Source of the DNA: Aldehydirespirator sp965221605
Lineage (GTDB): Bacteria > Actinomycetota > Acidimicrobiia > Acidimicrobiales > Aldehydirespiratoraceae
Assembly: GCA_965221605.1 (NCBI GenBank)
Contig: CBDCSK010000009.1
Span: forward strand, 1-64,000
Direction of reading: 5' to 3'
DNA: 64,000 bases
The notes beneath the pieces were generated by a model. It was not told the DNA's origin. It saw only the letters and a list, made by a program, of their open reading frames with translations, and ran no database searches. Within the stretch, counting starts at the first letter, position 1; the number at the start of each line of letters is the position of its first letter. Shown here one piece after another: positions 26,663-34,667 of the stretch. The position numbers were made by a program, and so were the translations under genes.

Positions 26663-28111
26663 TCAGCGGATCTCCGTCTCCCAGTCGCGGGTCTCGATGA
26701 GCTCCTTGACCCGGTGGAGGAACGCGGCCGCGTAGGCGCCGTCGAACGCCCGGTGGTCCCAGGCCATGGCCAGTACGCCCACCGAGTGGATGGCGATGGA
26801 CTCGTTGCCGAAGGAGTCGGTCACCACCACCGGCTTGCGGGTGACGCCGTCGGTGCTGAGGATGGCGACCTGCGGCTGATTGATGATCGGGAACTGCATC
26901 ATCGTGCCGTACTGCCCGGCGTTGGTGAGCGTGAACGTGCCCCCGGACAGGTCGTCGGGCGACAGCTTGCGGCTGCGGGCCCGGTTGGCGAGATCGACGA
27001 TGTCGCGGGCGATCTGGCGAAGGCGCTTGCCGTCGGCCCCCTGGATCACCGGCGCCAGCAGTCCCTGGAAGTCGATGTCGACCGCGATCGCCAGGTTGAC
27101 GTTGGAGTGCACGATGAGCTCGTCGTCGCCGAAGCTGGCATTGAGGTGCGGGTAGTCGCGCAGCGCGTCCACCACCGCCCGGGCGATGAACGGCAGGTAG
27201 GTCAGGCTGAAGCCCTCGGCCGCCTTCCAGGCCTGCTTCGACGACCGCCTGGCGGCCTCCACTCCCTCGTAGTCGACCTCGATGGCGGTGAGCACGTGAG
27301 GGGAGGTCTGCTTCGACATCACCATGTGGTCGGCGGTGCGGCGCCGGATCCTGTTGAGCGGCACGACACTGTCGCCGCTGCGGGCCGCGGGCACTGGAAA
27401 CACAGCCGGCGTCTGCTGCGAGAGTGCGGGTCCGGACGCTTCGGCCTCCGGTGGAGGCTCGGCCCGGGGAGGTTCGGCCGGGGGCGTCTCAGCCGCTGGC
27501 GTCTCAGACGTTGGATCTCCGGGTGCGGCGGCCGCGTCGCCGGCAGGCGCGCTCGCACGAGCCCGGATGGCCTGCTCCACATCGGATCGGGTGATGCGGC
27601 CTCCCCGCCCGGTGCCGGTGATGGTGGTCGGGTCGATCCCGCTCTCCGAGATCAGCCGGCGGACCACCGGCGAGAGAACCAATCCCCCGACCCCCGACTT
27701 GGCCGCCCTCGACACCCGGGGCTCGGCCGCGGCGGGAGGCGGCTCCGCAGCGGGGGGCTCGACGGGAGCCGGTTCCGGAGCGGGCGGCTCGGGTGACGGT
27801 GCTGGTTCGGGCTCCGGATCGGCCGCGGCGGGAGGCGGTTCCGGAGCGGGCGGTTCGGCGGGCGCCGGCGCGGCGGCCTCGGAGCCGACGCGGGCCAGCA
27901 CCTGTCCCACCTCCACCAAGTCACCCTCGTTGGCCAGGATCTCCGACAGCACTCCAGCCACCGGCGACGGCACCTCGGTGTCCACCTTGTCGGTCGACAC
28001 CTCGAACAGCGCCTCGTCCAGGGCCACCTCGTCGCCCACCTGCTTGAACCACCGCGTGACAGTTCCCTCGGTGACGGTCTCTCCCAGTTGGGGCATCACG
28101 ATGTCGGCCAT
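26663..28111 (-). CDS. sucB: 2-oxoacid dehydrogenase E2 component (dihydrolipoamide acyltransferase)
   Basis: A 482-residue core subunit of a pyruvate, 2-oxoglutarate or branched-chain dehydrogenase complex. Domains in order: one lipoyl domain (1-75) with modified lysine in STDKVDTEVPSP, a Pro/Ala/Glu-rich linker, a peripheral-subunit-binding domain (LSPVVRRLISESGIDPTTIT), a second linker, then the acyltransferase domain ending AWDHRAFDGAYAAAFLHRV with the catalytic His and Asp. The strong ribosome site AGGAGG precedes ATG 28111. The E3 gene lies 11 bp upstream and the lipoylation gene 17 bp downstream. The symbol is by general similarity; substrate choice cannot be read with certainty. Confidence 0.9.
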   Translation of the reverse strand: MADIVMPQLGETVTEGTVTRWFKQVGDEVALDEALFEVSTDKVDTEVPSPVAGVLSEILANEGDLVEVGQVLARVGSEAAAPAPAEPPAPEPPPAAADPEPEPAPSPEPPAPEPAPVEPPAAEPPPAAAEPRVSRAAKSGVGGLVLSPVVRRLISESGIDPTTITGTGRGGRITRSDVEQAIRARASAPAGDAAAAPGDPTSETPAAETPPAEPPRAEPPPEAEASGPALSQQTPAVFPVPAARSGDSVVPLNRIRRRTADHMVMSKQTSPHVLTAIEVDYEGVEAARRSSKQAWKAAEGFSLTYLPFIARAVVDALRDYPHLNASFGDDELIVHSNVNLAIAVDIDFQGLLAPVIQGADGKRLRQIARDIVDLANRARSRKLSPDDLSGGTFTLTNAGQYGTMMQFPIINQPQVAILSTDGVTRKPVVVTDSFGNESIAIHSVGVLAMAWDHRAFDGAYAAAFLHRVKELIETRDWETEIR

Positions 28112-28122
28112 GCGAGGCCCTC

Positions 28123-29535
28123 CTAGCCGTGCAGCGAGCGGCCCGTCAGTGACAGGGCGGCCTCGCCGAACAGTTCGCTCATGGTGGGATGGGGCTGGAT
28201 CAGGCTGGCCACGTCGGCGGCGGTCGCCTCCCAGTTGACTGCGAGATAGGCCTGCCCGAGCTGTTCGGTCACCCACGGGCCGGCCATGTGAACACCCAGG
28301 ATCCGCCCGCCCGTGCCGTCGGACAGCTTCTCGGCAATCACCTTGACCAGGCCGTCGGTCTCGCCGAGGATCTGGGCACGGCCGTTGCCCATGAACCGGT
28401 GGGTGGACGTGACAACATCGAATCCTGCGTCCACCGCGCTCTGCTCGGTGTGTCCGGCGAAGGCCACCTCGGGATGGCTGTAGATGCACCACGGCGTGCC
28501 GTGGTAGTCGAGCGGGTCGGGATCCTCGCCGCAGATGTCGGAGATGGCCAGCATCCCCTCGGCGAAGGCGGTGTGGGCCAACTGGGGGGTGTCGACCACG
28601 TCGCCCACGGCCCACACGCCCGGCACCGTGGTCCGGCATCTGGCGTCGACCTCGACGAATCCCCGGCTGTCGACCGCCACTCCGGCGGCGTCCAGACCCA
28701 GGCCCTCGGTGCGGGGTCGCCGTCCCACCGCCACCACCACCAGGTCGACGTCTACCTGCTTGCCCTCGCCGAAGGAGACGGCGGTGCCGGTGCCGTCGGC
28801 CCGCGGCTCGTGGCCGTGCACGGTCACGCCGGTGTGCACCGCGATGCCCCGCTTGCGGAAGGAGCGGCGCACCACCTTGGCCACGTCGACATCGCATCCG
28901 GCGAGAATGCTCGGCAGCGCCTCCAGCACGGTCACGTCCACGCCGAGGTCGCCCATCATCGACGCGAACTCGCAACCGATGGCGCCCCCGCCGATGACGG
29001 CGGCCGACGTCGGCAGGCGCTCCAGGAAGAACAGATCGTCGGATGTCACCACGACGCGGCCGTCGACCTCGAAGCCGCCGATCGTTCGGGGCGTCGACCC
29101 GGTGGCCAGGATGACCGACGGTGCCGTCAGCGACATAGGCAACTCCCCTCCGGCGGGGGTCACCTCCACCGTCCCGGACCCGCTGAGGGTGCCGGAGCCG
29201 GAGTAGACGGTGACCTTGCGGTGGCCCAGCAGCCCGGAGAGCCCCGCGGTGAGCTGATCGATGACCCGCTGCTTGCGGCCGAGCACCGTCGACCAGTCGA
29301 TGCCCGGCACCGACGCGGTGATCCCGAACTCGGCTGCGGCTGCGACGGTGCGGTACACCGAGGCCGCCTCGAGCAGTTCCTTGGCCGGGATGCAGCCGAC
29401 ATGCAGGCAGGTTCCCCCGACCTTGTTGTTCTCAACGACGGCCACGTCGAGGCCGGCACCCGCGCCGCGCAGGGCCGCGGCGTAACCGCCGGGTCCTCCT
29501 CCGATGACGATTACGTCGTGGGTTGCGCCACTCAC
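28123..29535 (-). CDS. lpdA: Dihydrolipoamide dehydrogenase (E3)
   Basis: A 470-residue FAD flavoenzyme that reoxidises the dihydrolipoyl arm of E2 using NAD. It shows the FAD site VIVIGGGPGGYAAALRGA, the redox disulphide in GGTCLHVGCIPAKELLEA, the NAD site AAVIGGGAIGCEFASMMGDLG, VDVDLVVVAVGRRPRTEGLGL, and the C-terminal HPTMSELFGEA with the base His and Glu. Length is normal. It is the first gene of a likely operon E3-E2-lipBA-M24 peptidase. In many actinobacteria this E3 serves several complexes, including the AceE-type pyruvate dehydrogenase found at 44.8 kb here. Confidence 0.93.
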   Translation of the reverse strand: MSGATHDVIVIGGGPGGYAAALRGAGAGLDVAVVENNKVGGTCLHVGCIPAKELLEAASVYRTVAAAAEFGITASVPGIDWSTVLGRKQRVIDQLTAGLSGLLGHRKVTVYSGSGTLSGSGTVEVTPAGGELPMSLTAPSVILATGSTPRTIGGFEVDGRVVVTSDDLFFLERLPTSAAVIGGGAIGCEFASMMGDLGVDVTVLEALPSILAGCDVDVAKVVRRSFRKRGIAVHTGVTVHGHEPRADGTGTAVSFGEGKQVDVDLVVVAVGRRPRTEGLGLDAAGVAVDSRGFVEVDARCRTTVPGVWAVGDVVDTPQLAHTAFAEGMLAISDICGEDPDPLDYHGTPWCIYSHPEVAFAGHTEQSAVDAGFDVVTSTHRFMGNGRAQILGETDGLVKVIAEKLSDGTGGRILGVHMAGPWVTEQLGQAYLAVNWEATAADVASLIQPHPTMSELFGEAALSLTGRSLHG

Positions 29536-29569
29536 ACGGCCTCCCTGATCGTCCGGTGACCCTACCGGG

Positions 29570-29659
29570 TCAGGGGGCCATGAGTACCTGCACGGTGAAG
29601 GCCACCAGGATGACCAGACCGCACACCAGTGCAGTGAGGATCAGCGCGCGAGTGCTCAC
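29570..29659 (-). CDS. Possible 29-residue single-helix membrane protein
   Basis: A short frame with GTG start at 29659 encodes STRALILTALVCGLVILV and then an equally hydrophobic run ending QVLMAP. It is one clean transmembrane helix preceded by a single Arg. It lies 49 bp after the stop of the LapA-like gene and 34 bp before lpdA, on the same strand as both. The ribosome site is weak (GGTGGCGGG). Without homologues this could be chance, but the amino-acid pattern is not what random GC-rich sequence usually gives. Confidence 0.4.
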   Translation of the reverse strand: MSTRALILTALVCGLVILVAFTVQVLMAP

Positions 29660-29707
29660 CGTTCGCGACCCGCCACCAGGTTCGGAACCGACCGGGATTC
29701 CACGGGA

Positions 29708-30046
29708 TCAGCGGCGGCGACGACGCCTTCGCCGCACGAATCCGAGCACCTCGTTGAGGACCGCGCCCGCGACCGCGGCCACGAGGATCACCACCCAGAG
29801 AGGGCCGGTCATGTCGAAGACCAGCCATTCGAAGGCCACATCGTCGCCGTTCTGGACGACGAAGAAGATCAGTGCCGCCACCAGCAGCGCAGCCGCCACC
29901 AGTCCCGGCGGGATGGACAGCTTCTTGCCTTTGCCGTCGGGCTTGGCTTCCGGTGGCTTCGGCTCTTCGTTCATTGGACCTCCTAGTTGATTGTCTATGT
30001 CGGTTGTTGCATCAGTGGCTTCCGGCGGCTTGGGCTCTTCGTTCAT
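29708..30046 (-). CDS. LapA-domain-like small membrane protein with a duplicated N-terminus
   Basis: 112 residues from the distal start. Two hydrophobic helices (about 49-66 and 81-100) flank DDVAFEWLVFDMTGP, the pattern of LapA-domain proteins, and the protein ends in a run of eight to nine arginines. The first ten residues MNEEPKPPEA occur twice, at residues 1-10 and 25-34, each beginning with an ATG that has its own ribosome site: GGGGGAG before 30046 and a textbook AGGAGG before 29974. Two isoforms of 112 and 88 residues are therefore plausible. It is divergent from the epimerase gene. The molecular role is not known; membrane scaffold roles are reported for the family in proteobacteria. 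Confidence 0.7.
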   Translation of the reverse strand: MNEEPKPPEATDATTDIDNQLGGPMNEEPKPPEAKPDGKGKKLSIPPGLVAAALLVAALIFFVVQNGDDVAFEWLVFDMTGPLWVVILVAAVAGAVLNEVLGFVRRRRRRRR

Positions 30047-30133
30047 TGCGCTCCCCCTGCCTTGAGGGCCGGTTCGCCGATGTGGGGGCCGGCGAGGGTC
30101 CCGCGACCGCGACTGCGATGGTAGACCACAGCC

Positions 30134-31054
30134 ATGGCAAACCCGATGCGAGTCGCAGTCACCGGGTCGACCGGCCTCATAGGACGGGCGCTGGTCGAAC
30201 GGCTGGAAGCCGGCGGGCATCAGGTCGTCCGGGTTGTCCGGCCGGGAAGCTCGGACCGGCGGGCTCCCTCGACGTCGGTGGCCTGGAACCCGACCACATC
30301 CCGGATCGATGCCGAGGGGCTGGAGGGACTCGACGCGGTGGTTCACCTAGCCGGCGAGCCGATCGCGGCACAGCGCTGGTCGCCGGAGCAGAAGGAGCAC
30401 ATCGCCCTAAGCCGGGTGCAGGGGACCGCACTGCTGGCCGAGGCGCTGGCCCGGCTGGCGGAGCCGCCCGGTGTGCTGGTGTCCGCGTCGGCTATCGGCT
30501 ACTACGGCAGCCGGGGCGACGAGCTGCTGGACGAGTCATCGGGTGGCGGCGACGACTTCCTGGCCAGCGTGTGCCGCGACTGGGAGTCCGCCGCCGAGCC
30601 GGCCCGGGCCTCGGGCATCAGGGTGGCCCATCCCCGCACCGGTGTGGTCCTCAGCCGCTCCGGCGGGGCCTTGGCCGAGATGCTGCCGTTCTTCCGGCTC
30701 GGCATCGGCGGCCGCATCGGATCGGGGCGCCAGTGGATGAGCTGGATCAGCCTGCACGACGAGGTCGAGGCCCTCCTCTGGCTGCTGGCGGCCGACGTGG
30801 AGGGACCCGTCAACCTCACCGCACCCGAGCCGGTCACCAACCGGGAGCTGACCGCGGCGCTCGGCCGGGCCCTGCGGCGGCCGGCGGTGCTGCCCACTCC
30901 CAAGCCCGCCCTATGGGCCAAGCTGGGCCGCGAGCTCACCGAGGCCCTGCTCTACAGCAGCGCCCGGGTGGAGCCGGCCGTGCTGCAGCGCGGCGGCTTC
31001 CAGTTCGCCCACCCCGACATCACCACCGGTCTCACCGCCGTCCTGGCCCGCTAA
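30134..31054 (+). CDS. TIGR01777-type NAD(P)-dependent epimerase/SDR
   Basis: A 306-residue extended short-chain dehydrogenase-like protein. The Rossmann motif is VAVTGSTGLIGRALVERL, followed by DAVVHLAGEPIAAQRWSPEQK, the family-specific VLVSASAIGYYGSRGD (Tyr of the catalytic pair) and RTGVVLSRSGGALAEMLPFFRLG. The C-terminal DUF1731-like segment includes LYSSARVEPAVLQRGGFQFAHPDI. The real substrate of this widespread family is unsettled. ATG at 30134 lies 87 bp from the divergent LapA-like gene, so they may share a regulatory region. Confidence 0.88.
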   Translation: MANPMRVAVTGSTGLIGRALVERLEAGGHQVVRVVRPGSSDRRAPSTSVAWNPTTSRIDAEGLEGLDAVVHLAGEPIAAQRWSPEQKEHIALSRVQGTALLAEALARLAEPPGVLVSASAIGYYGSRGDELLDESSGGGDDFLASVCRDWESAAEPARASGIRVAHPRTGVVLSRSGGALAEMLPFFRLGIGGRIGSGRQWMSWISLHDEVEALLWLLAADVEGPVNLTAPEPVTNRELTAALGRALRRPAVLPTPKPALWAKLGRELTEALLYSSARVEPAVLQRGGFQFAHPDITTGLTAVLAR

Positions 31055-31105
31055 GTCCGTCGCTCGCCAACCGAAACCCCAGGTTGCATCTCAACGTCAA
31101 ATAAC

Positions 31106-31124
31106 AGTATATTTCATGTATACT
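31106..31124. promoter_or_regulatory. Operator-like perfect palindrome over the toxin-antitoxin promoter
   Basis: AGTATA (31106-31111), a 7-base spacer TTTCATG, then TATACT (31119-31124). A plausible promoter, TTGCAT (31084-31089) with TATATT (31108-31113) at 18-base spacing, overlaps it. The spacing and position suit autoregulation by the ribbon-helix-helix antitoxin encoded just downstream. The binding itself is inferred. Confidence 0.55.
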
Positions 31125-31167
31125 AGACGAGCATGGCATATCGAGCATGGCAGATGGGGTGAGGGCA

Positions 31168-31470
31168 ATGAGATCTATCACGGCGACGATCCGGGGATGG
31201 AACCGCCGACTGCTGGGAGCGCGAGGATCGGTGCGTACCCGGTTCAGCGACGAGGAGTTGTCCGTGATCGACCGGCTCGTCACCGAGGGGATCGGGTCCA
31301 GCCGGGAGAACGTCGTCCACCAGGCGGTCTGCTGGTACGACGACGCGCTGAAGCGGCACCGCGTGGGCAAGGCCATTGAAGACCACTACCTGCGGAACCC
31401 CCAGACCGAGGCCGACCGTGCCCAGGCGATGGCCAACGCCGTCGCTCTGACTGATGCCGAGTCGTGGTAG
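31168..31470 (+). CDS. Ribbon-helix-helix-type antitoxin
   Basis: A 100-residue protein placed directly before a MazF-like toxin gene. After a basic N-terminus it reads VRTRFSDEELSVIDRLVTEG, fitting the strand-helix-helix start of a DNA-binding RHH fold, followed by a charged helical region of the kind that wraps and neutralises MazF. ATG 31168 has GAGGG five bases upstream; an in-frame ATG at 31147 is possible. The stop overlaps the toxin GTG by 7 bp, implying translational coupling. It probably represses its own operon at the palindrome 44 bp upstream. Confidence 0.72.
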   Translation: MRSITATIRGWNRRLLGARGSVRTRFSDEELSVIDRLVTEGIGSSRENVVHQAVCWYDDALKRHRVGKAIEDHYLRNPQTEADRAQAMANAVALTDAESW

Positions 31471-31862
31471 CCCAAGGCGAGCTATGGCTGCTCGAGTCAC
31501 CCAGCCACAAGGCCCGACCCGTCCTGGTCGTCACGCGCGACCAAGCGATCGACGCGCTGGACGCGGTGGTAGTAGCTCCGGTCAGCAGCACCGAGCGGCG
31601 GATCCCGACGTGCATGCCCGTCGGACCCGACGAGGGCTTGGACCACGACAGCATCGCCTCCTTCGACGATCTCGCCGTGGTGCCGAAGTCCCTACTGACG
31701 ACACGCCTCGGCATGCTGGATCCGGGAGGGGTAACAGCGCATGTGCGGCGCCCTCAACGCCCTCGCGGACTGTTAGCGCGGCTACCAGCGACATACCCTG
31801 TCGTTTCACGGCAGATCTTAGCAATATTTCACGGTGGAGCATCCTTAAATTTCATGATATGA
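31464..31862 (+). pseudogene. mazF: MazF/PemK-like endoribonuclease toxin with a shifted C-terminus
   Basis: The first 90 residues are a good MazF: AQGELWLLESPSHKARPVLV, VVVAPVSSTERRIPT, SIASFDDLAVVPKSLLTTRLG. MazF cleaves mRNA and is held by the adjacent antitoxin. After LDPGGV the frame runs into an Arg/Pro-rich tail of about 43 residues unlike the family. Dropping one A at about 31733 restores QRMCGALNALADC and a TAG at 31774-31776, exactly the expected ending. So either the sequence carries a one-base error or the toxin has lost its last helix. GTG start overlaps the antitoxin. Confidence 0.72.
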
Positions 31863-31903
31863 GTACTGTGAAAATCATGGCAGAAGCAGTCTAAGTTTCA
31901 CGG
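31804..31903. promoter_or_regulatory. Cluster of TTTCACGG repeats upstream of the DUF4143 ATPase
   Basis: TTTCACGG occurs at 31804, 31827 and 31896, and its core occurs inverted as GTGAAA at 31868. The stretch is AT-rich against its surroundings and ends just before the GTG start at 31913. Repeated sites of this kind suggest a repressor binding region. No regulator gene is adjacent other than the RHH antitoxin. Confidence 0.45.
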
Positions 31904-31912
31904 GAGCGGCTT

Positions 31913-33184
31913 GTGGCGGAACTGATCCAGCGACGAGTGGAAGAGATCGCCAGGCAGCGGACAACGGAAGCGCCGGTGGTGCTGCTGCACGGTGCTCGCT
32001 CGGTCGGCAAGTCCACGCTGCTTCGTGCCCTCGCGGGCGCTGGTGGGGCCGGCGTGATCGATCTCGACGATCCAGCGGTGCGGGCCAACGTCGCCGACGA
32101 TCCGGGGCTGTTCGTGTCGGGCCGCCCGCCGGTGTTCATCGACGAGTACCAGCACGTCCCCGAGTTGTTGGACGCCATCAAGGCCGAGCTGAACCGCGAC
32201 TCGTCGCCGGGACGGTTCGTGATCACCGGATCGACGCGCTTCGACTCGCTGCCGCTGGTGTCACAATCGCTCACCGGCCGGCTGCACCGCATCGAGGTCC
32301 ACCCGCTGTCACAGGGCGAGATCGAGTCACACCGCGAGGGCCTGATCGAAACACTCTTCGACGATCCCGCCAGCGCGGTCACCTCGCAGCCGTCGACCAC
32401 CACCCGCTCCGACTATGCCAGACGCATCGCCCGGGGCGGCTTCCCGCTGGCTCTCCAACGCACCGGCGCAGCCCGCGATCGCTGGTTCGACGACTACCTC
32501 GCACTCTGCCTAGAACGCGACCTCCTGGAACTCGGCCGGGTCCGTCGACCCGGAGCGCTCGCCCCGCTGCTGTCCCGTCTCGCGGCCCACACGGCGCAGG
32601 TCCTCAACATGTCGAGGATCGGCGCGGAGCTGGGATTGCCGGCCAGTACGGCCTCCGACTACATCAGGCTCTTCGAGCAGAGCTTCCTGGTGCGTCTGCT
32701 GCCGGCCTGGGGCAAGACCGTCCGGGCCGCGACCGCGGCCCGCCCCAAGGTCCACATCGCAGACTCCGGCTTGGCGGCGCGGCTGCTGCGCCTCCCGCCC
32801 AACAAGCTGGCCCGGCTCGACCCGACCTCGCTGCAGCAGTTCGGGCATCTGCTCGAGACGTTCGTCGTGGGCGAAGCGCTCAAGCAGGCCTCGTGGATGC
32901 AGCACCGGCCCCATGTCGGTCACTGGCGCACCCACGACGGCGCGGAGGTCGACCTTGTCATCGAGGACGGGAGCGACGGCTCGGTGGTCGGAATCGAGGT
33001 GAAGGCCAGCACCAGGGTGCATCCCGCGGACCGCCGCGGTCTACGGAAGTTGCGCGACGCGCTCGGGGAGCGATTCAGCGCCGGGGTCGTGTTCCACACC
33101 GGGCCGCACTGCGTGCGCTACGCCGACGACGAGCGCATCATCGCGCTGCCCGTGGACCGTCTCTGGGGCGGCGCCGAAGCCTGA
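31913..33184 (+). CDS. AAA_14/DUF4143 family ATPase
   Basis: A 423-residue protein of the widespread AAA_14-DUF4143 group. The N-terminal P-loop is VVLLHGARSVGKSTLLRAL, Walker B is PPVFIDEYQHVPELLDAIK, and sensor 1 is FVITGSTR. A central winged-helix region follows (SRIGAELGLPASTASDYIRLFEQ). The C-terminal DUF4143 part contains the nuclease-like GAEVDLVIEDG with GIEVKAS, an arrangement recalling PD-(D/E)xK folds. Function is not established; genes of this type are abundant in mobile and accessory regions and can behave like stand-alone defence or selfish modules. GTG start, with weak ribosome site CGGGAG. Confidence 0.85.
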   Translation: MAELIQRRVEEIARQRTTEAPVVLLHGARSVGKSTLLRALAGAGGAGVIDLDDPAVRANVADDPGLFVSGRPPVFIDEYQHVPELLDAIKAELNRDSSPGRFVITGSTRFDSLPLVSQSLTGRLHRIEVHPLSQGEIESHREGLIETLFDDPASAVTSQPSTTTRSDYARRIARGGFPLALQRTGAARDRWFDDYLALCLERDLLELGRVRRPGALAPLLSRLAAHTAQVLNMSRIGAELGLPASTASDYIRLFEQSFLVRLLPAWGKTVRAATAARPKVHIADSGLAARLLRLPPNKLARLDPTSLQQFGHLLETFVVGEALKQASWMQHRPHVGHWRTHDGAEVDLVIEDGSDGSVVGIEVKASTRVHPADRRGLRKLRDALGERFSAGVVFHTGPHCVRYADDERIIALPVDRLWGGAEA

Positions 33185-33244
33185 CCGAGCGGTCGGATAC
33201 GTCGCAGCCTACCGATGCCCCTCAACGGGCTTCACTGATCGTCG

Positions 33245-33335
33245 CAGCCGGTCAAGGGCCGCAGCGGGGCGCTGCTCGGTGGCCGCTCCCACCGCGAGCT
33301 GGTCCACGATCTCGTTCCACTCGTCGCCGGACCGA
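33245..33335 (-). pseudogene. Decayed 3' fragment of rnhA
   Basis: About 90 bp match by eye the 3' end of the intact rnhA at 44275-44370, including its stop region, in the same orientation. For example CACCGCGAGCTGGTCCACGA corresponds to CACCGCGAGTTGGTCGACTA in the intact gene. The minus-strand reading gives SGDEWNEIVDQLAVGAAT. Similarity ends at about 33335, near the left end of the IS630 element at 33358. The rest of the gene is missing. Confidence 0.75.
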
Positions 33336-33357
33336 TACCGGCGGGGAGGCACTCAAC

Positions 33358-34521
33358 TAGTGCTCACGCGCGTAAGTCTTGTGGCTGTTGGTTCGGGCAG
33401 TAGGTCCATTTGAAGGGTTTGGCTCGGTTGTTGTAGTCGTCGATGTAGTCGAGGATGGCTCCGGCGAGGTCGCTGGTGTGGGCGAACTCGGCGGTGTGGA
33501 GGAGCTGTCGGGTCAGGATGGAGAACCACATCTCGATCTGGTTGAGCCAGGATGCGTGGGTGGGGGTGCGGTGCAGGAACACTCGGTGGTGGTCCTCGAG
33601 GAACTCCTCGACGGCGGCGGTTGAGTGGGTGGCGAGGTTGTCGACGATGCAGTGCAGCTCGAGGTGGGCGGGCACCAGGGCGTCGAGTTCTGTGAGGAAC
33701 GCCACGAAGTTCACCGAGCGGACCGAGTCGGTGGGCGCGGCGACGACCTCTCCGGTGGCGCACTCGAACGCGGCGAACAGCGCCTTGGTGCCGTTGCGCT
33801 GGTACTCGAACTGCTGCTGCGCGGGGCGGCCCTTGCCGCCGCCGGGGGCGGCGGGCTGCGCCGGCAGGGTCGGGTCGGCGCGGCTTCGGGCCTGTATGCC
33901 GGTCTTCTCGTCGACGCTGAACACGGCCCAGTTGTCCGGCGGCCGCAGGTAGAGGGCGCAGATGTCGGCGGCCTTGTCGTCGAAGTCGGGGTCATGCGAC
34001 GTCATCCAGGACCGCACCTGCCACGGCTTGAGGCCCATCGAGGTGCAGATCCGCCAAACCTGCGAGTCCGAGATAGCGATGCCGAGGTCCTCGCGCATCA
34101 CCCGGGCCACCTCCGGCATCGACATGCGCGCCTTGAGCCGGCGCCCGCCGAGCTGGCCCGGCTCGCGCGGGCGGCTCGTGATCGTCTTGACCAGAGCCAG
34201 CCGCTCCGCGGGGCCATACACCCGCGGCCTGCCCGGCCGCGGCCGGTCCCTGAGCCCCGCGAGGCCCTCTGAGGCGTAGCGGCGCCGCCACACGTCCACC
34301 TGGTTGCGGTTCAGGCCCACCGCCGCGCCGATCACCGGCGACGACAGCCCCTCACGGGCCATCAGCACCACCTTGGCCCGCTGCCAGTCACGCCGCGGCG
34401 TCGTCGACGCCGCCACCCGCGCCTCCAGCACCGCCCGATCAGCCTCAGAAACCGCCACTGCCCTCGGCACAGTCATCACAGCATCCTAACACAGCCATAT
34501 TACTAACGCGAGTATGCACTA
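33358..34521. mobile_element. IS630-family insertion sequence with TA target duplication
   Basis: The ends form imperfect inverted repeats of about 28 bp: left TAGTGCTCACGCGCGTAAGT, right (reversed) TAGTGCATACTCGCGTTAGT, both continuing to a TGGCTG. TA dinucleotides at 33358-33359 and 34520-34521 are the expected target duplication. The element proper is 1160 bp with a single transposase on the minus strand filling nearly all of it, and appears intact. Confidence 0.88.
33364..34479 (-). CDS. IS630-family transposase (single frame)
   Basis: A 371-residue DDE transposase. The N-terminal half has two helix-turn-helix regions (LSSPVIGAAVGLNRNQVDVW and ISDSQVWRICTSMG) for binding the ends. The catalytic triad is seen as VFSVDEKTG (first Asp), CIVDNLATHS (second Asp) and WLNQIEMWFSIL (Glu). 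Full length for the family and uninterrupted, so potentially active. It lies within the terminal repeats described for 33358-34521. Start ATG 34479 is preceded by a second possible ATG codon one residue in. Confidence 0.92.
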   Translation of the reverse strand: MMTVPRAVAVSEADRAVLEARVAASTTPRRDWQRAKVVLMAREGLSSPVIGAAVGLNRNQVDVWRRRYASEGLAGLRDRPRPGRPRVYGPAERLALVKTITSRPREPGQLGGRRLKARMSMPEVARVMREDLGIAISDSQVWRICTSMGLKPWQVRSWMTSHDPDFDDKAADICALYLRPPDNWAVFSVDEKTGIQARSRADPTLPAQPAAPGGGKGRPAQQQFEYQRNGTKALFAAFECATGEVVAAPTDSVRSVNFVAFLTELDALVPAHLELHCIVDNLATHSTAAVEEFLEDHHRVFLHRTPTHASWLNQIEMWFSILTRQLLHTAEFAHTSDLAGAILDYIDDYNNRAKPFKWTYCPNQQPQDLRA

Positions 34522-34667
34522 GAAAGCCACCACCACAGGTGGGGCACGTCAGTTTGAGCCATCCCCGCCGGTGCTGCCAGTTTCGATTCAACCACGCATG
34601 TCAGTTCGCGTGAGGTTGTTGGCGCGTGATGCCGGTGGGCCGCAAGAGACTGATGCCTCCCTCCGCC

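Noticed and set aside
26663..28975. A 770-residue version of the E2 protein extending upstream into lpdA
   Set aside because: The extension is antisense-like Arg/Gly-rich sequence from another frame of lpdA; ATG 28111 has AGGAGG and begins the lipoyl domain.
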